Assembly: GCA_903901425.1 (NCBI GenBank)
Contig: CAIURC010000139.1
Span: forward strand, 1 to 42,062
Source of the DNA: an uncultured Spartobacteria bacterium
Lineage (GTDB): Bacteria; Verrucomicrobiota; Verrucomicrobiia; Chthoniobacterales; Chthoniobacteraceae
DNA: 42,062 bases
Direction: 5' to 3'
The position numbers were made by a program, and so were the translations under genes. The notes under the pieces were generated by a model. The model was not told the DNA's origin and did no database searches. It saw only the letters and a program-made list of their open reading frames with translations. Positions 34,778 to 42,062 of this stretch are shown here, piece after piece. Each line of letters starts with the position of its first letter. Positions within the stretch are counted from its first letter, which is position 1.

Positions 34778-35509
34778 ATGAAACTGGAGGGAGCAAGTTG
34801 TGTGGTGACAGGAGCCGCCCGGGGGATCGGGCTGGCCATCAGCCGGGCACTGGTGGAGCGCGGCGCACGCGTCCTGTTGAGTGACGTGGACGCTGAGGCC
34901 TTGCGGGAGGCGGTTCTAAACTTGGGTGAGCGCGCAGCTGGCTGTGTGGGCAATGTGTGTTCACCCGCATCGCTAGAGGCGGTTGCCGAGGCTGCGCGTG
35001 CCCACGGTGGGTCACTCCGGCTCTGGGTCAACAACGCAGGCATGGCCCGGCACCGTCCCGTGGTCGATTACACCGAGTCCGAGATTGATGCGATGCTGGC
35101 TGTGAACCTGAAGGGAACCATTCTGGGCAGCCAGGTCGCACTGCGCGAAATGCGCGCATCCCGGAGCGGCCACATCGTGAATGTCATCTCCACCGCCAGT
35201 CTCCGCGGGATTCCGCGGGAGTCTGTGTACTGCGCCGCAAAGTGGGGGGTGCGCGGATTTACCCAAGGGCTTCGGGAGGAGGCTGCTCCTTACGGAGTCC
35301 GGGTCACGGGCCTTCTCCCGGGCGGCGTGGACACTGCGTTCTGGTCCGGGGCAGTGGACCGGGCCATGCCGGTGCAGGATTTTCTGTCGGCTCAGGATGT
35401 GGCGTTGGCACTGGTTGGGCTGGTGGAAATGCCGGATCATGTGGTACCGCAGGAGCTGGTGGTCCGTTCCATCCGGGACCAAGATTTTGCACATGGAGCC
35501 GATGAATAA
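34778..35509 (+). CDS. Short-chain dehydrogenase/reductase (SDR)
   Basis: 243 residues, a classical SDR: NAD(P)-binding TGAARGIG (residues 11-18), 'NNAG' (about 87-90), catalytic YxxxK as YCAAK (Tyr151, Lys155) with the preceding Ser in 'VISTASLRG'. It probably oxidises or reduces a hydroxyl/keto group with NAD(P)H; the substrate cannot be read. An Asp directly after the second strand ('LLSDVDAEAL') favours NAD(H) over NADP(H). It is 7 bp after the ferritin-like gene and overlaps the esterase gene, so the three are probably translated together. Confidence 0.93.
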   Translation: MKLEGASCVVTGAARGIGLAISRALVERGARVLLSDVDAEALREAVLNLGERAAGCVGNVCSPASLEAVAEAARAHGGSLRLWVNNAGMARHRPVVDYTESEIDAMLAVNLKGTILGSQVALREMRASRSGHIVNVISTASLRGIPRESVYCAAKWGVRGFTQGLREEAAPYGVRVTGLLPGGVDTAFWSGAVDRAMPVQDFLSAQDVALALVGLVEMPDHVVPQELVVRSIRDQDFAHGADE

Positions 35510-36332
35510 TCCGAAAACGTTGTTGGGTCAGCCGGGCAAGTTCCGGACCGTGGAGGTTTCGGATCCGCGTTGGGAACGGGATGGGCTTCGGCAGGTGACA
35601 GTCAAAAGTAGTGCGCTGGGACAGCGTGCGGATATGAGTGTTTTCGCCAGCCAAGGCTGCGGACCCAGTGCGCCGTTGGTGATTCTGTTGCACGGGGTGT
35701 ACGGGAGTCACTGGGCATGGGCCTTGAAGGGCGGGGCACATCTCACGGCACAACGGTTGGTGGATGCAGGCGCGATGCCGCCCATGGTGCTCGCGATGCC
35801 CAGTGACGGCTTGTGGGGCGATGGAAGCGGGTATTTGCCGCACCGGACCCAGGATTTTGAGCGGTGGATTGTGGAAGAGGTGCCGCACGCGGTGCGGCAC
35901 GTTGTGGAGTCTGTGGACGATCAGTCGCCGGTTTTCATCGCGGGCCTTTCCATGGGCGGGATGGGTGCGCTCCGGATTGCAGGCAAGTATCCGGGCCGGT
36001 TTCGAGCCGCCTCCGGACATTCCTCAGCCACGCGGTTCGAGCAACTGCGCGACGCGGTGGAGGAACGGCTGGCCTCCTACACGGCACTTGAGGAAGATTA
36101 CTCGGTGCTCGATGCGCTTTTGCGGAACAGGGACCATTTGCCGCCGATCCGGTTCGATTGCGGGAGAGCGGACTGGCTTCTGGAGCCGAACCGGGACCTG
36201 CACCGGGCATTGGAGGAGGCCGGCGTGCCGCATGTTTATGAGGAGTTCGAGGGTGGGCACGAGTGGTCCTACTGGGAGGCGCACCTTGAGGATACGCTCC
36301 GGTTTTTTGCGAAAGTCCTTCGGGGGCACTGA
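35502..36332 (+). CDS. Esterase D/S-formylglutathione-hydrolase-like alpha/beta-hydrolase
   Basis: 276 residues from ATG 35502, overlapping the SDR stop by 8 bp (an ATG at 35493 would add three residues). No signal peptide. It matches the putative-esterase family (esterase D/antigen 85-like): 'VILLHGVYGSHWAW' near the start, a nucleophile elbow GLSMGG with Ser150, an Asp in 'FDCGRADWLLEPN', and a terminal His in 'FEGGHEWSYW'. It hydrolyses carboxyl esters or thioesters; the substrate is unknown. As the last gene of the AraC-controlled operon, it may open or release the compound that the SDR handles. Confidence 0.88.
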   Translation: MNNPKTLLGQPGKFRTVEVSDPRWERDGLRQVTVKSSALGQRADMSVFASQGCGPSAPLVILLHGVYGSHWAWALKGGAHLTAQRLVDAGAMPPMVLAMPSDGLWGDGSGYLPHRTQDFERWIVEEVPHAVRHVVESVDDQSPVFIAGLSMGGMGALRIAGKYPGRFRAASGHSSATRFEQLRDAVEERLASYTALEEDYSVLDALLRNRDHLPPIRFDCGRADWLLEPNRDLHRALEEAGVPHVYEEFEGGHEWSYWEAHLEDTLRFFAKVLRGH

Positions 36333-36394
36333 AAGCCCGGGTGTCAGGTGCGTCTGGGTAGGAGAGGTCGCCCGTTCCGAATCGATGAAATCCC

Positions 36395-38992
36395 TCAACG
36401 CGCTTCCGTCCTCTTTTTGAGGGCATCGAGTTCTTTCCGGAGCTCGCGGGAGGTGTTTTTGAGCTCCGTGATTTCCGAGCGCAGGGTGGAGAGTTCTTCC
36501 ACGGATTTGCGTCCGGCCCGTATCCGTTCGAGCGCCTTGCGTGCGGCTTCCGATTCCGCGGGGAATCCTGTCCGTTCCGCAAACGGCTCCAAAAGCGGGA
36601 GGGCCTTTGGGTCTTCCAGTCGGCCCAATCCTTCGATTGCAGCGAGGCGGAGCCGGTCCCTTGGATCGGTGAGGTAACCAGCCAGCCGTTCGCGCACCGT
36701 GGTTTTGTCGGTCTCATGACGCTGGAGGGACGCCAGGGTCTCCAGCGCAGCTGCCACGGTCTGGGAAGGCAGGTCCTTGCGGGTGTTGAGCAGTTGGAGC
36801 ACCGAAGCCACATGGGCGGGTTCTTCCTGCGCTTTCATTGTGTGCAGTACGCCCTCGACAATCCGTTCCCGGAATGTGCTGCGGTTCAGGGACTCCGTCA
36901 GAAGCCCACGGGTTTCCGCAGTGTTCCATGGGGCCAACGCACGAATCGCGGTGGCAACGATCCCGGGATTGGACTCAGTCCCAACCGCGGTACGCAGAGC
37001 CGTGAACGCTTCCGGCTCGAGGAACCCTCCGATGGCCTTGATGACAGCGTTCCGGACACGGTCATCCGGATCAGCGGGCACAGCGCGGAGTGCCGAAAGC
37101 GCTTCCGGAGTGCCCGCTTTTTTCAGGGACTCGGCGGCTTTCATTCGGACCGAGTAATGCGCTGCTTTTTCGAGGGTGGCACGGAGGTGGCCAATCGCCT
37201 CGGCATCGGGTTTCTCGGAGAGTTGATCGAGGGCAAGGAGTTGTCCCACGGGGTCGGCGTCGTCCTTCAGTTGCAGCACCAGCATGGGTTTGGCCGGCTT
37301 GAACTGGATTTTTGCCAGAATCTCCATGTTCGGATCCAGGCGCACCAGTTCCGGTGCAGAGGGGAGGGAAAAATGAAAGTCTTCCTCCTTTTCCCGGAGC
37401 CGGACCGTTTTATCTACAACCCCAATTTTGGTCCTGAACCGGACCGTGAGCGGGAGTTCAAAAAGATGGGTGTCCTCGGTGATTTTCTGGGTTTGTTTGA
37501 CGCTGATTTTTGCGGTGCGCGTTTTCTCGTCCCATGCATGGGCAACGTCGAGCTGAGGAGTGCCGATGCCGTAGACCCATTGGTCGAAGAATTTCTCGAG
37601 GCTGCGTCCGGAGAGCTCTTCAAGGACAGCGCGGAATTGGTCTGTGGTGGCCGAACCGTGGGCATGGCGTTCGAGGTAAGTGCGGATGCATTTCCGGTAA
37701 AGATCGGGGCCGAGTTCGGAGCGGAGCATGTGGAGGACCCATGCGCCCTTTGGGTAGGCGAGGTAATCGAACATCTCCTTGGGTTCGTCGAATTTGCGCC
37801 AGACGATGCCGCGGGTTTCGTTTGTTTTTGAAGTGATCTCAAGGGCGGCCCTGTGGAGTGCGGTGAGGAAATCGCCGCGGCCATGGTCTTCGCCCTGCCA
37901 GAGCCAGTCGTAGTAGGTGGCGAATCCTTCGTTCAGCCAGATGTGGCTCCAGTCGCGGCAGGTGACATAATCCCCGAACCATTGGTGGGCGAGTTCATGG
38001 GCCACAAGGCTGTCCCCGTTGAACAGGGTGCCGGTTTCCTTTGAGAACAGGCTGCGATGGTTCAGGGTGGTGAGACTGGTGTTTTCCATGCCGCCCCAGT
38101 GGTAGTCATGGACCGCCACCTGGCCGTACTTGGACCAAGGATAGGGCACCCCGAGTTCCCGTTCAAAAAACTCCAGCATCCGGCGGGTGTTTCGGAACAG
38201 ACTGTTGGCATGGGCAAACTCGTCCGGTGTCGTCCAGAACTCGAGGGGCAGCGCTCCGTGCCGGTCCTCTGTTTTCTTCAGATCCCCGGCCACAAGTGAC
38301 ACGAGGTAGTTCACGTGCGGTTTCTCCTGAAGCCAGTGAAACCTGCGAAGCCCATCCGCGTCACGGGACTCGGAAACCTGGCGGCCGTTCGACAGCGCGA
38401 CCATTCCCTCGGGCAAATGGCACACCACTTCGGTGGTGAGTTTCTCCACCGGATGATCAAAACACGGGAACCAGTACCGCGACTCCGTCGGTTCGCCCTG
38501 TGTCCAGAGGTGCGTGGATGGGTACCCCATCTCCCGGGTCCGGAAATACAGGCCGCGCCGGGGTTCAGCCCGGTACTCGATTCCGACGGTCGCTTCTTTC
38601 CCCGGCGGGATCGGTGGATCAAAAGTGAACACGATCTCCTTTCCCGTCACCTCGTGCCGGAACCCGGGCTCGGATCCCGAGGTGCCCATAATATCCATTT
38701 CAACCGCATCGAGGCGGAGTTCAGAGAGCGGCGCGGCGATGGGCGCGAACCGGATCTGGACGTTTCCTTGGATGGAGCGTTTTTGGAAATCGGGAGTCAG
38801 TTCGAGCTTGAGATGGAGAATGTCCACCCGGCGGTCGGGGGCGTATTTGCGGTAGCCTGGAAGGTCGGGTCGGCTTTCGGGTGCCGCACAGAACCGGCAG
38901 GTGTGCTCGGCGGCCATGGTTTCGCCGCGGAGCGGCAGCAGGAGGGAAAGCGGGGCCAGAAGCACGGACAGCAGGTGCAGGGGAAAACGCAT
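36395..38992 (-). CDS. Exported M1-family metallo-aminopeptidase with HEAT repeats
   Basis: 865 residues with a signal peptide (FPLHLLSVLLAPLSLLLPLRG). It then shows the M1 layout: an N-terminal beta domain, exopeptidase motif GGMEN (300-304), zinc site HELAH (H332, E333, H336) with second-shell Glu355 in 'WLNEGFATYYDW', and a 'YPKGAWVLHML' segment. The role is removal of N-terminal residues from peptides in the periplasm. After residue about 580 come HEAT-like helical repeats ('AIGHLRATLEKAAHYSVRMKAA', 'DPDDRVRNAVIKAIGGFLEPEA', 'DPRDRLRLAAIEGLGRLEDPKA' regions; short cores shown) and a final coiled coil ('LSTLRSEITELKNTSREL'). A 'CRFC' pair sits just after the signal. Convergent with the esterase gene. 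Confidence 0.93.
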   Translation of the reverse strand: MRFPLHLLSVLLAPLSLLLPLRGETMAAEHTCRFCAAPESRPDLPGYRKYAPDRRVDILHLKLELTPDFQKRSIQGNVQIRFAPIAAPLSELRLDAVEMDIMGTSGSEPGFRHEVTGKEIVFTFDPPIPPGKEATVGIEYRAEPRRGLYFRTREMGYPSTHLWTQGEPTESRYWFPCFDHPVEKLTTEVVCHLPEGMVALSNGRQVSESRDADGLRRFHWLQEKPHVNYLVSLVAGDLKKTEDRHGALPLEFWTTPDEFAHANSLFRNTRRMLEFFERELGVPYPWSKYGQVAVHDYHWGGMENTSLTTLNHRSLFSKETGTLFNGDSLVAHELAHQWFGDYVTCRDWSHIWLNEGFATYYDWLWQGEDHGRGDFLTALHRAALEITSKTNETRGIVWRKFDEPKEMFDYLAYPKGAWVLHMLRSELGPDLYRKCIRTYLERHAHGSATTDQFRAVLEELSGRSLEKFFDQWVYGIGTPQLDVAHAWDEKTRTAKISVKQTQKITEDTHLFELPLTVRFRTKIGVVDKTVRLREKEEDFHFSLPSAPELVRLDPNMEILAKIQFKPAKPMLVLQLKDDADPVGQLLALDQLSEKPDAEAIGHLRATLEKAAHYSVRMKAAESLKKAGTPEALSALRAVPADPDDRVRNAVIKAIGGFLEPEAFTALRTAVGTESNPGIVATAIRALAPWNTAETRGLLTESLNRSTFRERIVEGVLHTMKAQEEPAHVASVLQLLNTRKDLPSQTVAAALETLASLQRHETDKTTVRERLAGYLTDPRDRLRLAAIEGLGRLEDPKALPLLEPFAERTGFPAESEAARKALERIRAGRKSVEELSTLRSEITELKNTSRELRKELDALKKRTEAR

Positions 38993-39754
38993 GGCTGGAC
39001 GCTAGCCTGAGTGGTGGCTTTGGGGCAATCGCCTGTTCATGCGGCAGGATGGCAGCGCGCCTAGGGTTCAGCCCACAGTAGTCCACGCAGCGGGAACGCG
39101 TAACGGGAGGGGAGCCGTCTGGGTTTTGCCAGGGAATCGTCGGGCCTGATTCGATTCGAGCAGCGTGCTCGTCTTCTGAAGCCGAATCCTGTAGCACAAA
39201 CGGGGCGTGGCTTTTTTACGAACCAGAATGCGGCGGGCCGTACGGTGTGCAGTGGCGCTTTTGTCTGCAGGCGTCTTTTTTGTTGTTGGGTGGATGGGGT
39301 GGCGATTGAGGAAGCCGCTCGGGAAACCCGCCTCACGGCCTTGCAAGTGGACTTGGTGCGGAAGGAGAATCCGATCCGCTAGCAGCGAATGCTGCTCAAG
39401 CGCAAGCTGCGGCGGGCGTATGAGCGCCAACACGGCTCGGTTCCGGACTGCATTACTCCTGGCTGGCCGCTGGGGCGTTACGTGGACCAGATCGGTGTGA
39501 AGCTCTGGCGAAGGAAGATGCACCCCGCAAGCCTCGGGCTACGGTTGAAGCATCTGCGCGCCACGATAGGGGCTGTCTGAGTAGAACAGGCAGAGGCGGC
39601 GCAGTGGAGGTCTAAGTTGAAGCGGTAGATCAGCGCGCCCCGCGACGATACCGCGCGAGAAAGCTGCGAAAACGGAGGGAGAGACTTTTTTTAAACATTT
39701 GAAATCCGACTCAACGAAAGAAGCAGTCTTCGCGGTGTCTTGTAGCGATCCCTG
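38993..39754. other. 762-bp stretch without a convincing gene
   Basis: Short ORFs occur here (for example plus 39389-39580, Arg/Lys-rich, 63 codons) but none resembles a known family. The frame of the 63-codon ORF continues upstream past a TAG at about 39378-39380 with peptide-like text ('VAIEEAARETRLTALQVDLV'), so a decayed gene is possible. The right end (from about 39685) has a T7-AAA run and less GC. The region separates two zones of different composition. Confidence 0.4.
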
Positions 39755-40495
39755 TCACCCCTGATGGCGCATGCGGAACTGCTTCGGCGTTAGCCCGATG
39801 CGTTTGCGGAAGTGTTGAGTGAAAGCACTTTGATCGCAGAAAGCATGGGCTTGGGCGATATCGATAACTTTTTCGGTGGTTTGAATGAGGGCTTCGGCGG
39901 CGGACTCGATGCGGATGCGGAGCATGAGTTCATAGGGTGTAACGCCAAGGGCTTGGTGGATCTTGCGATACAGGGTGCGCTCAGAGAGGCCGCATTCGCG
40001 AGCGAGTTCGGCGGTGCCGAGGATGCGGCTGGTGTTCTTTTGGATGTGGCTGACGATAAGCGTGACTTCGCTGCTGGACTGATGACGACTGCGTCCTTCA
40101 TCACGGCGAGTAAAGCCCATGAGGCCGATGATCTTGCCTTTCTTGCCTCGTAGCGGAACCTTGGTGGTGAGAAACCAGTTCAGCGTCCGCTGCTCGTCAT
40201 ACCAGACTTCGAGGCGATTGATCAACGGTTTGCCCGTGCGGAAGACGAGGGTGTCATCGGCTCGGTAAGCCTTGGCGGTTTGCTCGGGGTAAAAGTCTTC
40301 GTCGAGTCGGCCAATGACATCGGCCTCGCGTTCGAGTCCCAATCGGGTCCACATCGGCTTGCTGGCGGCGATGAGGCGGCTCTCGCGATCCTTAACAAAG
40401 AAGAAGACGTTGGGCTGCTGATCAAACATGAGCCGGAATGCCTGCGGATCGATCATGCTGGCAAAGAAGGAACTCTGAATGGAGTTGGGTGCCAT
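39755..40495 (-). CDS. PAS-domain AraC-family transcriptional regulator
   Basis: 246 residues. The N-terminal PAS domain (about 15-125) reads 'QPNVFFFVKDRESRLIAASK', 'EDFYPEQTAKAYRADD' and 'GLMGFTRRDEG', as in PAS-AraC regulators of PVC bacteria that sense small molecules. The C-terminal AraC helix-turn-helix shows 'TAELARECGLSERTLYRKI', 'VIDIAQAHAFCDQSAFTQHF' and 'RIGLTPKQFR'. Divergent from the DUF6807-dehydrogenase gene with a short gap (71 bp to its GTG start), so it probably regulates that gene. Confidence 0.92.
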   Translation of the reverse strand: MAPNSIQSSFFASMIDPQAFRLMFDQQPNVFFFVKDRESRLIAASKPMWTRLGLEREADVIGRLDEDFYPEQTAKAYRADDTLVFRTGKPLINRLEVWYDEQRTLNWFLTTKVPLRGKKGKIIGLMGFTRRDEGRSRHQSSSEVTLIVSHIQKNTSRILGTAELARECGLSERTLYRKIHQALGVTPYELMLRIRIESAAEALIQTTEKVIDIAQAHAFCDQSAFTQHFRKRIGLTPKQFRMRHQG

Positions 40496-40566
40496 GGCAG
40501 GATTACAACAACTTTTGGCAGATCTGGGCCATGTATTTTCGGAAGGAAAGGCGTTTTACTATTCGA

Positions 40567-42062
40567 GTGAAATACCCCCGTTTCTTCTCCTTCCTCACTC
40601 TATGCCTTCTCAGCAGCACGGTGGCCTCGGCCCACAATACGGTGCTTACGCTGCGTCAGGATGATGCGAAAAGCACGATCTCGGTCTATCGCGAGAATGT
40701 GGCGGAGCCGATCCTCACGCAGAATGCGCGGCCGGATTTTCGGCCATATCTTCATCCGATTGTTGCACCGGATGGGAAAGGCTTGCTGACGGAGTATAGC
40801 CCGGGCCATCACAAGCATCAGACCGGGCTCTACTGGGGGCTGAAGCAGGTGAATGGGCGCGACTATTTTCACAATCCGGGGGCGGGTTTCTGGCGCAAAG
40901 TGTCGAGCTCGGTGCTCGTCGGCAAAGGCGATTTGGTGAAGTGGACGACAGTTTATCAACTGCTCGATGCCGAGGGCAAGCCGGTGATGAACGAGACACA
41001 GGTGTGGACGATGCGCGATAGCGATGGCTGTTACTACCTGGATCTGGAATGGAAGGGCGAAGGAGTCGTGGACTTGACCATGGCGAAGCAGCCTTACGGT
41101 GGACTCTTCCTTCGCATGCCGTGGAAGCCTGGAATGGAAGGCGGCGTGATGAACAGCGTGAGGCAGGGCAATGGGCGAGCAGAAGCACAGCGCTCGATCT
41201 GGATGGATGTCGGCATGAAAATGGATGGCCGCGATGACCAGGCGCACATCGCGATTTTTGATCATCCGAAGAACGCAGGTTACCCGCAGCCTTGGCGTGT
41301 GGATGGGCAGATGGGCGTGGGACCGTGTCGCGCGATTGCCGGCGATTGGAAGATTGCCAAGGGCAAGTCCGAGACGGTGCGGCACCAGTTCTTTGTCTAC
41401 ACGGGCAAGCTCAACGATGTGGCAATCACAGATGCGTGGAAGGCTTACACGGGGCAGGGTTCTGACTCCGTGATGTGGGGCATCGCCAAGGCGGAAGGCA
41501 AAGCCGCTGGGTTTCTCACGGGAGAGCAAGCCGTCGCGAAGATGACCGTGCCTGAGGGTTTCGAGGCGAAGCTCGCCGCCGTGGAACCGATGATCACACA
41601 GCCGATGGCGTTTTGCTGGGATGATCGCGGGCGGCTTTGGGTCGCCGAAAACCGTGACTATGAAACACGCAGCGCAGGTTTTTCCGCCGATGGCAACAGC
41701 CGCATTCTGATCCTCGAAGACACAAATGGCGACGGGAAGTTCGATGCGCGCCAAGTCTTCCTGGAGGGCATTCCGTTTCCTTCGGCCATCGCCGTGGGCT
41801 TTGATGGGCTGTGGCTCGGCGCACCGCCGAATCTGCTCTTCGTGCCCGACAAGAATCACGACGATAAAGCCGATGGCCCGCTTGAGGTGCGGCTCACCGG
41901 CTGGGGTATTCAGGATCGTCATGAAGTGCTCAACAGCTTCAGTTGGGGACCCGATGGTTGGCTCTATGGTTGCCAGGGTTTCGCCACGCGCTCGATCGTG
42001 GGCAAGCCTGCCGGTGGCGGCAAAATCTTGCGCAAGGGCGATCCGTTCCCCGTCGAGATGCC
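40567..42062 (+). CDS. Secreted DUF6807 (PmoA-like)-PVC membrane-bound dehydrogenase domain protein, 3' end outside window
   Basis: Open from a GTG at 40567 to the right edge (at least 498 codons). The GTG gives a textbook signal peptide (KYPRFFSFLTLCLLSSTVASA); an in-frame ATG at 40531 would add 12 basic residues. Residues about 25-300 resemble the DUF6807/PmoA family: 'RPYLHPIVAPDGKGLLTEYS', 'PGHHKHQTGLYWGLKQVNG', 'QPYGGLFLRMPW'. From about residue 320 the PVC-type 'membrane-bound dehydrogenase' propeller starts: 'VPEGFEAKLAAVEPMITQP', 'WDDRGRLWVAENRDYE', 'ILILEDTNGDGKFDARQVF', 'SFSWGPDGWLYGCQGF'. Such proteins usually continue with HEAT repeats and a cytochrome c domain, which would lie beyond the window. 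Probable role: extracytoplasmic oxidation of a sugar-like compound. Confidence 0.85.
   Translation, partial: MKYPRFFSFLTLCLLSSTVASAHNTVLTLRQDDAKSTISVYRENVAEPILTQNARPDFRPYLHPIVAPDGKGLLTEYSPGHHKHQTGLYWGLKQVNGRDYFHNPGAGFWRKVSSSVLVGKGDLVKWTTVYQLLDAEGKPVMNETQVWTMRDSDGCYYLDLEWKGEGVVDLTMAKQPYGGLFLRMPWKPGMEGGVMNSVRQGNGRAEAQRSIWMDVGMKMDGRDDQAHIAIFDHPKNAGYPQPWRVDGQMGVGPCRAIAGDWKIAKGKSETVRHQFFVYTGKLNDVAITDAWKAYTGQGSDSVMWGIAKAEGKAAGFLTGEQAVAKMTVPEGFEAKLAAVEPMITQPMAFCWDDRGRLWVAENRDYETRSAGFSADGNSRILILEDTNGDGKFDARQVFLEGIPFPSAIAVGFDGLWLGAPPNLLFVPDKNHDDKADGPLEVRLTGWGIQDRHEVLNSFSWGPDGWLYGCQGFATRSIVGKPAGGGKILRKGDPFPVEM

Noticed and set aside
36716-37831. 371-codon plus-strand ORF inside the aminopeptidase gene
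   Set aside because: Antisense to an M1 gene with all catalytic motifs in frame; no family resemblance.
39389-39580. 63-codon plus-strand basic ORF
   Set aside because: No recognised family, interrupted upstream by a TAG in the same frame, and no ribosome-binding site; kept only as part of the gap description.

Overview
The window is GC-rich, gene-dense bacterial DNA. It most likely comes from a member of the Verrucomicrobiota (PVC superphylum). The evidence is a PSCyt/DUF1549/DUF1553 multi-domain protein paired with a DUF1501 protein (2135-8717), a DUF6807/PVC-dehydrogenase type protein at the right edge, and an SOS-type imuA-imuB-dnaE2 operon preceded by TGTTC-N4-GAACA, the LexA motif reported for Verrucomicrobia. 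No rRNA, tRNA, CRISPR array or complete insertion sequence was seen.

Layout. 1-1823: 3' part of a secreted protein with InlB-type B-repeats. 2135-8717: a 1699-aa secreted haem/WD40/PSCyt protein and its DUF1501 partner, followed by a secreted esterase (8918-9925). 10056-15678 (minus strand): the mutasome operon imuA-imuB-dnaE2, with in-frame tandem repeats in imuA and imuB, a LexA box, and a divergent WYL regulator (15852-16856). 17176-19023: a secreted, possibly glycosidase-like protein. 19220-22296 (minus strand): an AT-richer EcoRII/Dcm-like restriction-modification pair plus a Vsr nuclease. 22444-23940: small hypothetical genes and the remnant of an Rpn-like gene.

24191-32319 is the most unusual block. 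It is a one-directional run of exported proteins: two tandem paralogous propeller-like proteins with six conserved cysteines, a PhnD-like binding protein joined to a PQQ-type propeller but split by a frameshift at a T9 tract, and a large propeller protein ending in a cytochrome c domain. No membrane permease, ATPase or cytoplasmic enzyme lies in the block. It reads as a periplasmic or surface redox/binding module of unknown purpose. 32368-36332: an AraC regulator divergent from a three-gene operon (ferritin-like protein, short-chain dehydrogenase, esterase). 36395-38992: an exported M1 aminopeptidase with HEAT repeats. 38993-39754 holds no convincing gene. From about 39.6 kb the composition becomes less GC-extreme, with a PAS-AraC regulator divergent from a secreted DUF6807-dehydrogenase fusion that runs off the window.

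All functions are inferred by reading the sequence; no database search was run. Start codons are often uncertain because Shine-Dalgarno motifs are mostly weak here. I chose starts from signal peptides, family N-termini and gene overlaps.
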